A stretch of DNA of 51,473 nucleotides, from assembly GCA_964475955.1 (NCBI GenBank), contig CAYYZY010000034.1:1-51473 (forward strand). The letters run 5' to 3'. This stretch comes from DATKZH01 sp964475955. GTDB lineage: Bacteria > Planctomycetota > Planctomycetia > Pirellulales > Thermoguttaceae. The notes under the pieces were generated by a model. The model did not search any database. It was not told the DNA's origin and saw only the letters and a program-made list of their open reading frames with translations. The position numbers and the translations under genes were made by a program. Each line of letters begins with the position of its first letter. Positions within the stretch are counted from its first letter, which is position 1. Shown piece by piece: positions 7,982 through 17,500 of this stretch.

Positions 7982-8578
7982 ATGGAGATCACGTCGAACT
8001 GGATGGAGCTCGCCTCGGGCAAGGTCCACACGCTGGAGGCCGGCCCGGCCGACGGGCTCGCCGTAGTGCTTTTACACGGAGCCAGCTTCTCGGCCGCCAC
8101 CTGGCGCGAGATCGGTACCCTGGAGCTGCTGGCCGAGGCCGGATATCGGGCGGTGGCCGTCGACCTGCCGGGCTACGGGAAGTCGCCCCGGGCGAAGGTC
8201 GATCCCGACACGTGGCTGGCCGGCCTCCTCGACCGGCTCCAATTCGAGCGGGCCGTGATCGTTTCGCCTTCGATGAGCGGCCGAGTCAGCCTGCCGCTGG
8301 CCACCGGCGCGCCGGACCGCGTGGCGGGCCTGGTCGCCGTGGCGCCGGTGAAGATCCCCGACCATCGCGACCGGCTCGCGCGCATCACGGCGCCGATCCT
8401 GGCCGTTTGGGGGGAAACCGACCGGGTCGTCCCCCAGGCCAACGCCGACTTGCTGGTCGGCGCGTCGCGCCGGGGCCGCAAGGTGGTCATCCCCGGCGCG
8501 GGCCACGCCCCGTATATGAATGACGCCGACGCCTTCCACAACGCCCTCTTGGAATTCCTGCGCGAGGTGGTCCAATGA
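7982..8578 (+). CDS. Alpha/beta hydrolase resembling the ABHD14 family
   Basis: A 198-aa single-domain hydrolase. LHGASFSAATW (31-41) forms the oxyanion region. The nucleophile elbow reads SPSMSG with Ser97 in place of the usual GxSxG, and the segment onward (RVSLPLATGAPDRVAGLVAV) closely follows what I recall of animal ABHD14A/B, which have SPSLSG. Asp147 (GETDRVV) and His175 (GAGHAPYMN) complete the triad. ABHD14B has reported lysine deacetylase activity; whether that holds here is unknown. ATG 7982 has AAGGAG 7 bases upstream. It lies between the transglutaminase and PQQ genes, with gaps of 109 and 79 bases. Confidence 0.85.
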   Translation: MEITSNWMELASGKVHTLEAGPADGLAVVLLHGASFSAATWREIGTLELLAEAGYRAVAVDLPGYGKSPRAKVDPDTWLAGLLDRLQFERAVIVSPSMSGRVSLPLATGAPDRVAGLVAVAPVKIPDHRDRLARITAPILAVWGETDRVVPQANADLLVGASRRGRKVVIPGAGHAPYMNDADAFHNALLEFLREVVQ

Positions 8579-8657
8579 GGCACGGCGCAGGTCCATCCCG
8601 GGCCCTGCCCGTGCGCGCGGACCGCTTTCGCTCCCTTCGGTTCAAGGAGACCGAGTG

Positions 8658-11600
8658 ATGATTCGACCGGTGCCTGCACGCCGTTCTCTTGCGTTGGGGC
8701 TTATCGCGGTCCTGTGGACGGCGGTGTCCGTCGCCGCTGTCGCCGCCGCCGACGTGCCCGGGCAAGAGGCCCGGCGCACGTCGGCCCGGCAGATTCTCGA
8801 AGCCACCGGCGTCGAAGGCGGGCTGGTCGTGCATATCGGCTGCGGCGACGGCCGGCTGACGGCCGCCCTGCGAGCGGGCGACCGTTACCTCGTGCAGGGT
8901 CTGGACGTCGACCCGGCCGCCGTCGCGGAAGCCCGTCGGCATATCCGCCAATGCGGGCTGTACGGCGACGCGACCGCCGTCCGATTCGACGGCCGGCGCC
9001 TGCCGTACGTCGACAACCTCGTGAACCTCGTGGTTGCCGAAGACCCGGCCGGCGTGCCGATGGAGGAAATCACGCGCGTGCTGGCGCCCGGCGGCGTGGC
9101 GTATCTCCAACGAGACGGCCGGTGGATCGAGCACGTCAAGCCGTGGCCGCCGGGGCTCGGCCACTGGTCGCACTGGCGGCACGGCGCGGATGCGAACCCC
9201 GTGACCCCGGACCGCGTGGTTGGGCCGCCTCGCCACGTGCAGTGGGTGGCCGGTCCGCGGTGGCAGATCCACCACGACATGGTCCCCAGCCTCAGCGCGA
9301 TGGTCTCTGCCGGCGGCCGGATGTTCACCATCGTCAACGAGGCGCCCGTAGGCGTTCGCGGACTGCCCGGCCAATGGCACTTGCTGGCCCGCGACGCGTT
9401 CAACGGGGTCCCCCTGTGGAAGCGCCCGATGGCTGAGTGGGGCTGGCAGGAGTGGGGCCGCGGCCAAATGGTCGCCCGGTCCGAGCCGCCGACCCACCTC
9501 TCGCGAAGGCTGGTGGCCGCGGGCGACCGGGTCTACGTCACGCTGGGGTTCAACGCGCCGGTCGCGGCGTTGGATGCCGCCACGGGCGAGACGATCCGGG
9601 TGTACGATCGCACCGAGCACGCCTCGGAAATCGTCTTCAAGGAGGGGCTGCTTTATCTGGCGGTCAGCGGGGGCCGCCTCACGCACGGCCAAGGCAAGAA
9701 GCTGCCGCCGGTGAAAAGCCGCGTCATGGCCCTGCGCGCCGAGACGGGCGAGATGCTCTGGGAGACGGGCGACTTCGTCGCCGTCAGCGGCACGCGCGAC
9801 GCAAAGGGGCGCATCCCGCGCATGGCCCTGACCGTGGGGGACGAACACGCCTTCTTCCTCGACGGAGGCGACGTCGTGGCCCTGGACCTTTCCACGGGCG
9901 ACGAGCGTTGGCGCGCGGCCCGTCCCCAGCATCCCGAACTCAAACTCTGGACCCACTACCATCAACCGCTGCACCGCTGCACGCTGGTTTACCAGGACGG
10001 CGTGGTGTTGATGGCCCAGCCGAATATGGGCCAGGACCACGTCCCCTACACGGCCCTGCGGTGCGAGTTGCTCGCGCTCTCGGCCGAAACGGGCGAGACG
10101 CTCTGGCAGCGCGAGTGCTACACGTGGACGTACGGCTTCCCGCCCGACCTGTTCGTGATCGACGGCCTCGTCTGGCTCCACGACGCCAAGCCCTACGCGA
10201 TGGTGGGCGTCGAGCTGGCCACCGGCGCGGAGGAGAAGCGGTTCTCGACCACCGAGGCCATGGAAATGACGCACCACCACCGTTGCTACCGGGAGAAGGC
10301 GACCGAGCGGTTCATCCTGGCCGCCCGGCGGGGGACGGAGTTCCTCGACGTCGATAGCGGCGCGAACATCCTCAACCACTGGGTCCGCGGCACGTGCTTC
10401 CTGGGGATCATGCCCGCCAACGGGTTGCTCTACACCCCGCCCCACCCCTGCGTGTGCTACATTACGGCCAAGCTCAACGGGCTCCATGCGCTGGCGCCCG
10501 AGCGGACGGAGACTGCCGACGAAGCGCATTCCCAGGGGACGCCCCGCCTGGAGCGCGGCCCCGCGTACGGCACGGAGTTCGCATCGATCCAGGCAGGGTC
10601 CGACCCGAGCTCGCACTGGCCGACCTACCGGCACGACGCCCGGCGCAGCGGCGGCACGTCGTGCCCCGTCCCCGCCACGCTCAAGCGGAAGTGGACCGCA
10701 GAGCTCGACGGCACGCCGACGAGCCCCGTGGCGGCCGACGGCCGGGTCTTCGTCGCCTCGACCGACACGCACTGCGTTTACGCCTTGGACACGACGAGCG
10801 GCGACCGCCTTTGGCACTACACGGCCGGCGGCAAGATCGACACACCGCCGACCGTCTGCGGCGGCCTGGTGCTCTTCGGGTCGGCGGACGGATGGGTCTA
10901 CTGCCTTCGGGCCTCCGACGGCAGCTTGGTCTGGCGACTCCGCGCGGCCCCGGCCGAGCGCCAGGTCGTCGACCACGGCCAACTGGCCTCCGCTTGGCCG
11001 CTGCACGGCAGCGTGCTCGTTTACAACGGGGTGGCCTACGTGTGTGCGGGCAGGTCGTCGTTTCTCGACGGTGGGATCTACCTGTACGCCTTAGATCCGG
11101 CCACAGGCAAGGTGCTCCAGCGAGAGCGCATCTACAGCCCCGAGCCCGATACCGGCGAGATGGCCCGCACCGAGCTACCCTACGACATGCCCCCAGACAA
11201 GCCGGGCGCGCTCTCCGACGTGCTGCTCACCGACGGCGAAGACGTCTACCTGCGGCACCTCCGGTTCAACCCGGCCGACCTGTCGCAGTACCGACTTGCC
11301 GGGGGCGCCGAGCTGATTTCAAAGGTTCAGCGCTACATCAAGACGCGCAAGGGCCCAACTGACCGTTACCCTACCAGCGTGCACCCGGGTCTCGGGCCGC
11401 AGTTGATCTCCAATTCAGGCCTGCTGGACGACTCGTGGTACAACCAGAGCTACTGGACCGTGGGCGGCAAGGGGCACAGCCGGCTGCTGGTGTTCAATCC
11501 GAACACTCTCTACGGCGTGAGAGCCTACCAGGGCGTAAAACGCCATGCCCGCGACACGTTCGTCCCCGGCCGGAAAGGCTACAACCTGTTCGCCATGGAC

Positions 11601-11900
11601 AGGAAGACCGGCAAGGAACGTTGGGCGAAGCAGGTTCCCGTGCGGATTCGGGCCATGGTGCTGGCCGACGACCGCTTGTTCGCCGCCGGTCCGCCCGACG
11701 TCGTCCCCGACGACGATCCGTGGGCGGCCTTCGAGGGTCGTGGGGGCGCCGAGCTTTGGGCCTTCTCGGCGCGCGACGGAGAGAAGCTCGCCCGTGAAAA
11801 GCTCCCATCACCCCCCGTGCTGGACGGCATGATCGCCGCAGGGGGCCGCCTGTACGTGAGCACGACCGACGGCCGCTTGACGTGCCTGGGCGGCGAGTGA
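8658..11900 (+). CDS. Exported methyltransferase-like/PQQ beta-propeller fusion
   Basis: A 1080-aa protein with AAGGAGA 7 bases before ATG 8658. Residues 1-31 look like a signal peptide (Arg-rich start, hydrophobic core, AVAAAD). Residues 45-155 have a class I SAM-methyltransferase pattern: VVHIGCGDG (57-65), acidic Asp83 in GLDVDP, and the late EITRVLAPGG. The remaining ~900 residues are PQQ-type propeller blades, for example ALDAATGETIRVY, ALRAETGEMLWE, ALDLSTGDERWR, ALDTTSGDRLWH and AMDRKTGKERWA. It shows no c-heme or calcium-type catalytic aspartate site that would make it a clear PQQ dehydrogenase. A SAM domain outside the cytoplasm would lack its cofactor, so it may be structural. Confidence 0.85.
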   Translation: MIRPVPARRSLALGLIAVLWTAVSVAAVAAADVPGQEARRTSARQILEATGVEGGLVVHIGCGDGRLTAALRAGDRYLVQGLDVDPAAVAEARRHIRQCGLYGDATAVRFDGRRLPYVDNLVNLVVAEDPAGVPMEEITRVLAPGGVAYLQRDGRWIEHVKPWPPGLGHWSHWRHGADANPVTPDRVVGPPRHVQWVAGPRWQIHHDMVPSLSAMVSAGGRMFTIVNEAPVGVRGLPGQWHLLARDAFNGVPLWKRPMAEWGWQEWGRGQMVARSEPPTHLSRRLVAAGDRVYVTLGFNAPVAALDAATGETIRVYDRTEHASEIVFKEGLLYLAVSGGRLTHGQGKKLPPVKSRVMALRAETGEMLWETGDFVAVSGTRDAKGRIPRMALTVGDEHAFFLDGGDVVALDLSTGDERWRAARPQHPELKLWTHYHQPLHRCTLVYQDGVVLMAQPNMGQDHVPYTALRCELLALSAETGETLWQRECYTWTYGFPPDLFVIDGLVWLHDAKPYAMVGVELATGAEEKRFSTTEAMEMTHHHRCYREKATERFILAARRGTEFLDVDSGANILNHWVRGTCFLGIMPANGLLYTPPHPCVCYITAKLNGLHALAPERTETADEAHSQGTPRLERGPAYGTEFASIQAGSDPSSHWPTYRHDARRSGGTSCPVPATLKRKWTAELDGTPTSPVAADGRVFVASTDTHCVYALDTTSGDRLWHYTAGGKIDTPPTVCGGLVLFGSADGWVYCLRASDGSLVWRLRAAPAERQVVDHGQLASAWPLHGSVLVYNGVAYVCAGRSSFLDGGIYLYALDPATGKVLQRERIYSPEPDTGEMARTELPYDMPPDKPGALSDVLLTDGEDVYLRHLRFNPADLSQYRLAGGAELISKVQRYIKTRKGPTDRYPTSVHPGLGPQLISNSGLLDDSWYNQSYWTVGGKGHSRLLVFNPNTLYGVRAYQGVKRHARDTFVPGRKGYNLFAMDRKTGKERWAKQVPVRIRAMVLADDRLFAAGPPDVVPDDDPWAAFEGRGGAELWAFSARDGEKLAREKLPSPPVLDGMIAAGGRLYVSTTDGRLTCLGGE

Positions 11901-12249
11901 TCGGGCGACGGCGGCGTCACTGCCGAACGTGGGGCACGTTTCCGTGCCCACAACCCAATGGCACGTTGGAAACGTGCCCCACGACATGCGCGCATCATCA
12001 CGGTCAGAGACTTTGTATCGTGCCCCGCACCTCCTGCTCGGCTTTCCGACGTGCCACGTCGACCGCGGGCGGACGCCTTCGACCGAGCCGCCGCCACCCG
12101 AGTACCGCTTCCGGCCGGAGTGAGGTTGCGTCGTCACAATCCGTTCGGTCCGCACAACCGAGACGGAGAACGACGCCCGATTGGACGCCGCCGCGCACGT
12201 GGCATAGAGTTGTGATGGAACGTCTTCCCGCATCGTTGCACGAGCACCC
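11901..12249. other. Intergenic stretch holding the second hairpin module
   Basis: 349 bases between the PQQ gene and the receiver-domain gene. It contains the stem-loop at 11929-11982 and the duplicated flank to 12012. Nothing else with gene-like character was seen. Confidence 0.6.
11929..12012. repeat. Dispersed hairpin module (copy 2 of 2, complete)
   Basis: GTGGGGCACGTTTCC (11929-11943) and GGAAACGTGCCCCAC (11968-11982) pair perfectly over 15 bp. Inner GTGCC and GGCAC can extend it. Bases 11957-12012 repeat 1-56 of the window with two differences. It sits 28 bases after the PQQ stop and could terminate transcription. Confidence 0.85.
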
Positions 12250-12762
12250 ATGGACCTGCAATCCAGGCACATCCTGATCGTGGAAGACAATCCCGTCTGT
12301 CGGGAGGTGGTGGAGTTCGCGCTCTGGAGCGTGGGGCTGAGCGTGACGTCCGCCGCGCGAGCCGCGGAAGGGCTCCTGGAGGCCCGTCGCCAGCCGTTCG
12401 ACCTGGTGATTACCGACTACTACCTGCCCGACTACCCGGGCACCGATTTCGTTCGGCTATTGCGCGAGAGCGAGCAGTACGCCGACGTGCCGGTGATCCT
12501 GTTGACCGGCCGGGCGGAGGAACTGGATCGGCAGCGGCTCCGCGACGAACTGCTCCTTCTCGTGCTTTCCAAGGATTGCGGTTCTCTCAACCTCCTCGTG
12601 GCCGTATTCAAATGCCTGGCGGCCGTGCGATCGACGGAGGCGTTGTGCCGGGTGTCTCGTTCGTTCGGAACACCTGCCGGCCAGCCGCACTTTCACGAGA
12701 GCGCTCAGCGATCCGATCTGGCTTCGGCCGAACACCGCGCAGTCCCGGTCCGGCTGGCGTAA
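12250..12762 (+). CDS. Stand-alone response regulator receiver domain
   Basis: A 170-aa protein. Residues 6-120 are a CheY-like receiver: acidic pair Glu12-Asp13 (IVEDNP), phosphoacceptor Asp56 (ITDYYLPDY), Thr86 (LLTGRAE) and Lys108 (VLSKDC). No output domain follows; the last 50 residues are Ser/Arg-rich and probably unstructured. No histidine kinase lies nearby. The domain could serve as a phosphorelay intermediate, but its partner is unknown. The DUF2007 gene converges on it with a 39-base gap. Confidence 0.88.
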   Translation: MDLQSRHILIVEDNPVCREVVEFALWSVGLSVTSAARAAEGLLEARRQPFDLVITDYYLPDYPGTDFVRLLRESEQYADVPVILLTGRAEELDRQRLRDELLLLVLSKDCGSLNLLVAVFKCLAAVRSTEALCRVSRSFGTPAGQPHFHESAQRSDLASAEHRAVPVRLA

Positions 12763-12801
12763 AGCCAAACGACCTCGCCTACACGTCACTCAGCCGGCTT
12801 C

Positions 12802-13761
12802 TCAGGGCGCCAGGTAGTCGGTGCGGTCTTCCTCCACCGGGCCCGTCGACGGAGGCGCCTCGGGGCCGCGAGGCTGCCGGCTTCCCCAGATCCTGGGAAG
12901 TGCCACGAACAGCAGGAATGCCAGCCCCGTCACGACGAGCACGTTGACCACGAGGGCCCACCCGGCGCGGCGGTCGCGCTTGGGGTGCGCGCGCCGGCGC
13001 CGGCTCCAATAGCGCACCAGGAGGAAGGTCGAATACAGGGTCACCAGCGGCGGGAACGCCACGACCCCGATCACGGCCGCGCGCCACGCGCGCAGGACCA
13101 ATGCGTCGAGCGCCCGCTGCTCCCGGCCGGCAAGCTCGTCGACCGGGCGAGCCTCACCCTCGGCCGCTTCCCCCGCGGCGTGCTCCGCCTCGGGCGGCGC
13201 GGCCCCTTCCGGCCCGCGGGGCTCTTCGGCCGGGTGGTGGCGCACGTCGGGCACCAGCGGCGCCAGCACGGCGCACAGCTTCGAGAACAGGAAGAAGGCC
13301 AACGTGGGCGGGAACAGGACGACGAACATCGCCACCTCGGGCGCCAGGGCCCGTCGCTCCTCGGGCTCCGGCTCGGGGGAAACGTCGTCAGATACGTCCC
13401 AGTCGGTGATTTCCGGCGCGTCGTCCATCTCGGGGAGGAAGTCGCACGACCAGCAGACATCCATCGCCGCGTCGACTTCCGCACCACAGCGCGGGCAGTG
13501 CCAGCTCGCCGAGGGGGCCGTTTCGGCCCGGCGATCGGTCGGCTCGGCCCGCTCGGGGGAGATGACCGCCTTGGCGGCGTCGAAATCCTCCTCGGCGACG
13601 AGCAGCTTCGCGCCGCCCAGCGCGTTGGCAAACGGCGTGGCCCAGCCCGCGGTCGCATCGCCGTCGATATACGCGGGAATGCCCGCTTCGGCCAGCCGGT
13701 TGCGGAGCAGGTGCGCCTCTTCCGGGGTGCCGTACTTGGCAACGACCTTCAACTCGCCCAT
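12802..13761 (-). CDS. DUF2007/zinc-ribbon membrane protein
   Basis: A 319-aa protein read from ATG at 13761. The first 70 residues (MGELKVVAKYGTPEEAHLLR onward, with GIPAYIDGD and AKLLVAEEDF) fit the DUF2007 signal-transducing-like fold. A CxxC...CxxC zinc ribbon follows with Cys89, 92, 103 and 106. Three hydrophobic segments near 140-170, 230-252 and 280-303 suggest membrane anchoring, and an acidic linker rich in Glu and Pro lies between the first two. A 17-residue longer start exists at 13812 but precedes the domain. DUF2007 proteins are common in planctomycetes, with no firm function. Confidence 0.75.
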   Translation of the reverse strand: MGELKVVAKYGTPEEAHLLRNRLAEAGIPAYIDGDATAGWATPFANALGGAKLLVAEEDFDAAKAVISPERAEPTDRRAETAPSASWHCPRCGAEVDAAMDVCWSCDFLPEMDDAPEITDWDVSDDVSPEPEPEERRALAPEVAMFVVLFPPTLAFFLFSKLCAVLAPLVPDVRHHPAEEPRGPEGAAPPEAEHAAGEAAEGEARPVDELAGREQRALDALVLRAWRAAVIGVVAFPPLVTLYSTFLLVRYWSRRRRAHPKRDRRAGWALVVNVLVVTGLAFLLFVALPRIWGSRQPRGPEAPPSTGPVEEDRTDYLAP

Positions 13762-13896
13762 GCCCGTTTCTCCGCAGCCGTAGGTGGCACGATTTGCGGC
13801 ACGAGGGGGCACGGCGAATCGGTCGGCAGGCCGCCTCTCGCGCCTCCTCTTATTTTACCGGGGGCCCGCCCTCGGTCGACCGAGCCCTCGGCCGTT

Positions 13897-14211
13897 TCAG
13901 CGGAGAACCCAATAGGCCACGGTGTGAATCAGGATGAAGACAAGCGACGCGATGGCGGCCGGCTTCCAGCGCAGCCGGCCGAACCGCACCAGGACGAACC
14001 ACGCGGCGGCCGCCAGCGGCACCACGAACAGGTACCCGAGCAGCCAGCGGGGCAGCAGGTCGTAGGCCACGTAGCCCCCGGCCACGGCCAGCGCCCCCAG
14101 CGCGAGCTTGTAGTATCGCGGCCGGCGCTTCCTCCCCAGAATCACCCCCATCGCGACGAGGACGACGACGTCCAGCGCGAACTTGACGGCCGACTTCACC
14201 AAAAAGGTCAT
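13897..14211 (-). CDS. Small membrane protein, unknown function
   Basis: A 104-aa protein with four hydrophobic stretches (residues about 6-26, 36-50, 58-76 and 86-103) separated by basic turns such as GRKRRPRYYK. GGGAGAG lies just upstream of ATG 14211, supporting this start over longer frames. No domain was recognised. It follows the DUF2007 gene's 5' end by 135 bases on the same strand, so it need not be in one transcript. Confidence 0.65.
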   Translation of the reverse strand: MTFLVKSAVKFALDVVVLVAMGVILGRKRRPRYYKLALGALAVAGGYVAYDLLPRWLLGYLFVVPLAAAAWFVLVRFGRLRWKPAAIASLVFILIHTVAYWVLR

Positions 14212-14566
14212 GCGCTCTCCCTGCCGAGCGGAACGCCCCCGGCGGCAACGCGCCCCCGACGGCGTTCCTCTGCCCCGTACTTTAGCCGTCCCCCGTAGCG
14301 CCGGCAAGGCGACGGGGCACCCCCGGACGAGTGCCGCGGAAAGGGCGCCCCTCGTTCCGAAGCTCCGCTTCGCCGACCCGGGTGAGTAACCCGTCGTGGC
14401 CGGCCGTGCTGCTCGCGCATTGCCGTTCCCAAGCTGGAGCCTGGCAACGAGAGGGGGACGTGGGCCGCGTCTCCGGCGAGAGACCGACGCATGGCCTGTT
14501 GCTTGAATCGGCGCTTCGGTCGGTCCTACAATAGGACCGACCGGAAGATCGCACGGGAGGAGTCCG
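14212..14566. other. Divergent intergenic region between small membrane gene and PVC gene
   Basis: 355 bases. It contains a dispersed-repeat fragment around 14424-14455 (AAGCTGGAGCCTGGCAACGAG-like wording) and the strong hairpin at 14517-14543. Promoters for both divergent genes should lie here but none matches a consensus well. Confidence 0.5.
14517..14543 (+). promoter_or_regulatory. Perfect hairpin in the 5' leader of the PVC gene
   Basis: CGGTCGGTCCTA (14517-14528) and TAGGACCGACCG (14532-14543) pair over 12 bp around the loop CAA. The strong ribosome site GGGAGGAG begins 11 bases later at 14555. It could be an attenuator, an operator or a stabilising leader hairpin; no U tract follows, so a plain terminator is unlikely. 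Confidence 0.6.
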
Positions 14567-17500
14567 ATGTCGGACACGCTGCGCACCCTGCTGGCGGGCC
14601 TGCTGTTGGGCGCGGGAATTGCGGCCTTTGCCCCTATCGGCCCCGGCGCCGAGATCGAGCTGGCGACCGACGCACCCAAGCCGCTCGAGCCGGAGGAGAG
14701 CCTGAAGCGGTTCCAGGTGCGGCCCGGGTTTCGGGTCGAGCTGGTGGCCGCCGAGCCGTACGTGCGCGACCCCGTGGCGATGGCGTTCGACGCGAAGGGA
14801 CGGATCTTCGTCTGCGAAATCCACGGCTACAACCTGGAGGGGTACCTCGACGTCGTCGATCTCAACAAGAAGGGCGTACTGGACAAGGCCGTGCGCCGCA
14901 TCCCCGCCAGCGATCGGGCGATCGAGGAGGCCGCGCGCGAGCAGTACGGGACCGTCAAGCGGTTGGAAGACACCGACGGCGACGGGCGCGTCGACCGCGC
15001 GACCGTTTGGGCCGACCGGCTCGAAGCGTGCTACGGCGTGGTGCCGGCTCGCCGGGGGGTGATCGTCCTCTGCGCGCCGGACGTCGTCTACCTGGCCGAC
15101 CGCGACGACGACGGCACGCCCGAGGTCCGCGAGACGCTGTTCACCGGGTTCGGCGTCTACGACATGTGGTCGCGCGTCAACAACCCCCGCTGGTCGGTCG
15201 ACAACTGGATCTACGCGGCCGGGGCGATCCAGAGCGGGGGGACGATCCGCGGGCCGCATCTGCCGGGGGAGGTCCGCGTGGGGGCGACCTCCTTCCGCTT
15301 CAAGCCCGACGGCACCGCCTTCGAGCCGTGCAGCGGCAACGCGAGCGGTTTCGGCCTCGCGCTGACCGATTGGGGCGACCGCTTCCTGGTGACCAACCAG
15401 CAGCACGCCCTCTTCGTGGCGCCGCTGGCGCATCGCTACCTCGCGCGCAACCCGTACTACGCGGCGCCGAACCTGGTGCTGAACGTCTCGACGTACGACC
15501 ATCCCGCCCGGGTGTACCCCGTCAGCCGGCCCGACCCGTGGCGCCTCGCCCGAAGCAAGGAGCCGGCCTGGGTGAAGTTCTACGGCGAGGCGGAGGCGAC
15601 GGCCAACGGTTTCTTCACGGCGGCCAGCGGGCAGTCGATCTACCGGGCCGCCGACTTCCCGCCCGAGTACCGGGGCAACCACTTCAGCGTCGACAACGCC
15701 CAGAATCTCGTGCACCGGTGCCTGCTGGAGCGCGACGGGGCGGGCTACCGGGTGCGCCGGGCGACCGAGGAGCAGGTCGAGTTTTTGGCCTCGACCGAGC
15801 AGTGGTTCCGGCCGGTGAACCTGACGGTCGGCCCCGACGGCGCGCTGTACGTCGTCGACATGTACCGCGACGTCATCGAGGACTACTCGGCCATCCCCCG
15901 CTACTTGCAGCAGTTGTACGTCGAGTCGCTGATCGCCGGCGCCGACCGCGGCCGAATCTGGCGCGTGGTGGCCGAGGGGTCGGTCGGGCGGCGGCCGTTC
16001 GACCTGACCCAGGCGTCGACCGCGGAACTGGTCGAGCACCTGGCCGACGCCAACGCGTGGTGGCGCGGGACGGCCCAGCGACTCCTCGTCGAGCGCCGCG
16101 ACCGCGCGGCCGTCGGCCCGCTCGCCCTGCTGGCCCGAACCGGCGAAACGCCCCAGGCGCGGCTTCACGCGCTTTACGCGCTGGACGGACTCGGCGCCCT
16201 GGAGCCGTCGCTGGCGGAGCGGGCGCTGGACGACCCGCACTACGGCGTGCGCACCCACGCGCTGCGCCTGGCCGAGCGCTGGCTGGAGCGGAGCCCCGAG
16301 CTGGCCGCGAAGATCGCCGGCATGGTCGACGACCCCGACCCGCGCGTGCGCCTCCAACTGGCATTTTCGCTGGGCCAGACGAACGACCCCCGGGCCCTCG
16401 AGGCGCTCGCGCAACTGGCCGCCCAGTACGGCGACGACGCCTGGATGCGGGCGGCCGTGCTCAGCTCGGTGGCCGACTCGGCCGACGCCCTGCTGGCGTC
16501 GCTCCTGGACCGGTCGGGCGCGTCGGCCGGCGCCGGTTCGATGGTCCACGCCCTGGCCTCGATCGTCGGGGCCCGGCACGACGACGGCCAGGTCGGCCGC
16601 CTGCTGGCCACGGTCGCCGGCGTCGAAGCGGAGAAGCTCGCCCCCCTTCGCGTGGCATGCCTGGAGGGACTGATCGAGGGGCTCGGGCGGGGCAAGCCCG
16701 CGGTGCTCCGCTCGCCCGAGGGGCAATCGGCCCTGCGCCGGCTGCTGGTCGATCCGGCGGTGCGGATCCGCGAGCTGGCGCTGCGCACCGCCGGGCTCGT
16801 GAAGCTCCGCGAGGCGCCGGAGATCGAGGCCGCGCTGGCCACCGCCGCCCGGGTCGCCCTGGACGAGGACCGGCCGATCGACGAGCGCAAGGCCGCCATC
16901 GGGCTGTTGGCCGGGGCGCCGCTTGCGAAGCTCGCGCCCGTCGTCGAGGAGCTGCTCGAGCCGCGGCAACCGCTCGACGTGCAGCGCGCGGCCGTGGCGG
17001 CGCTCGCCTCGGTGGACGATCCGGAGGCCGGCGCGCTCTTGCTGGCCAACTGGCGGGTCTACACGCCCAAGATGCAGGCCGACGTGCTCGGCGCCCTGTT
17101 CAGGCGGCAGAACCGCCTGGCGACGCTCCTCGACGCGATCGAACGGGGCGACGTCCGGCCGGCGGCGCTCGACGCCGTGCGCCGCGAACAGTTGCTCCAC
17201 GCCTCCGATCCGGCGGTCCGGCGCCGCGCCGAATCGCTCCTGGCCGGCCGGGCCACCAGCGCCGACCGCAGCGAGGTGCTCGCCCGCTACCAGGCCGCGC
17301 TCAGCCTGCCCCGCGACCCCGCGCGGGGCCACCAGGTCTACCTCGACCAGTGCGCCAAGTGCCACCAGCTTCAAGACCAGGGCTACGCGGTCGGAGCCGA
17401 TCTGGCCACGGCAAGCACCCGGACCGACGAGACCATCCTCACCGACGTGCTCGATCCCAGCCGCCAGATCACCGTGGGGTATCAGAACTATACGGTGCTG

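Noticed and set aside
5335..8100. 921-codon open frame antisense to the transglutaminase gene
   Set aside because: Shadow of the real gene; Arg/Ala/Pro/Gly-rich with no recognisable fold.
8487..11006. 839-codon open frame antisense to the methyltransferase-PQQ gene
   Set aside because: Shadow frame without homology signals.
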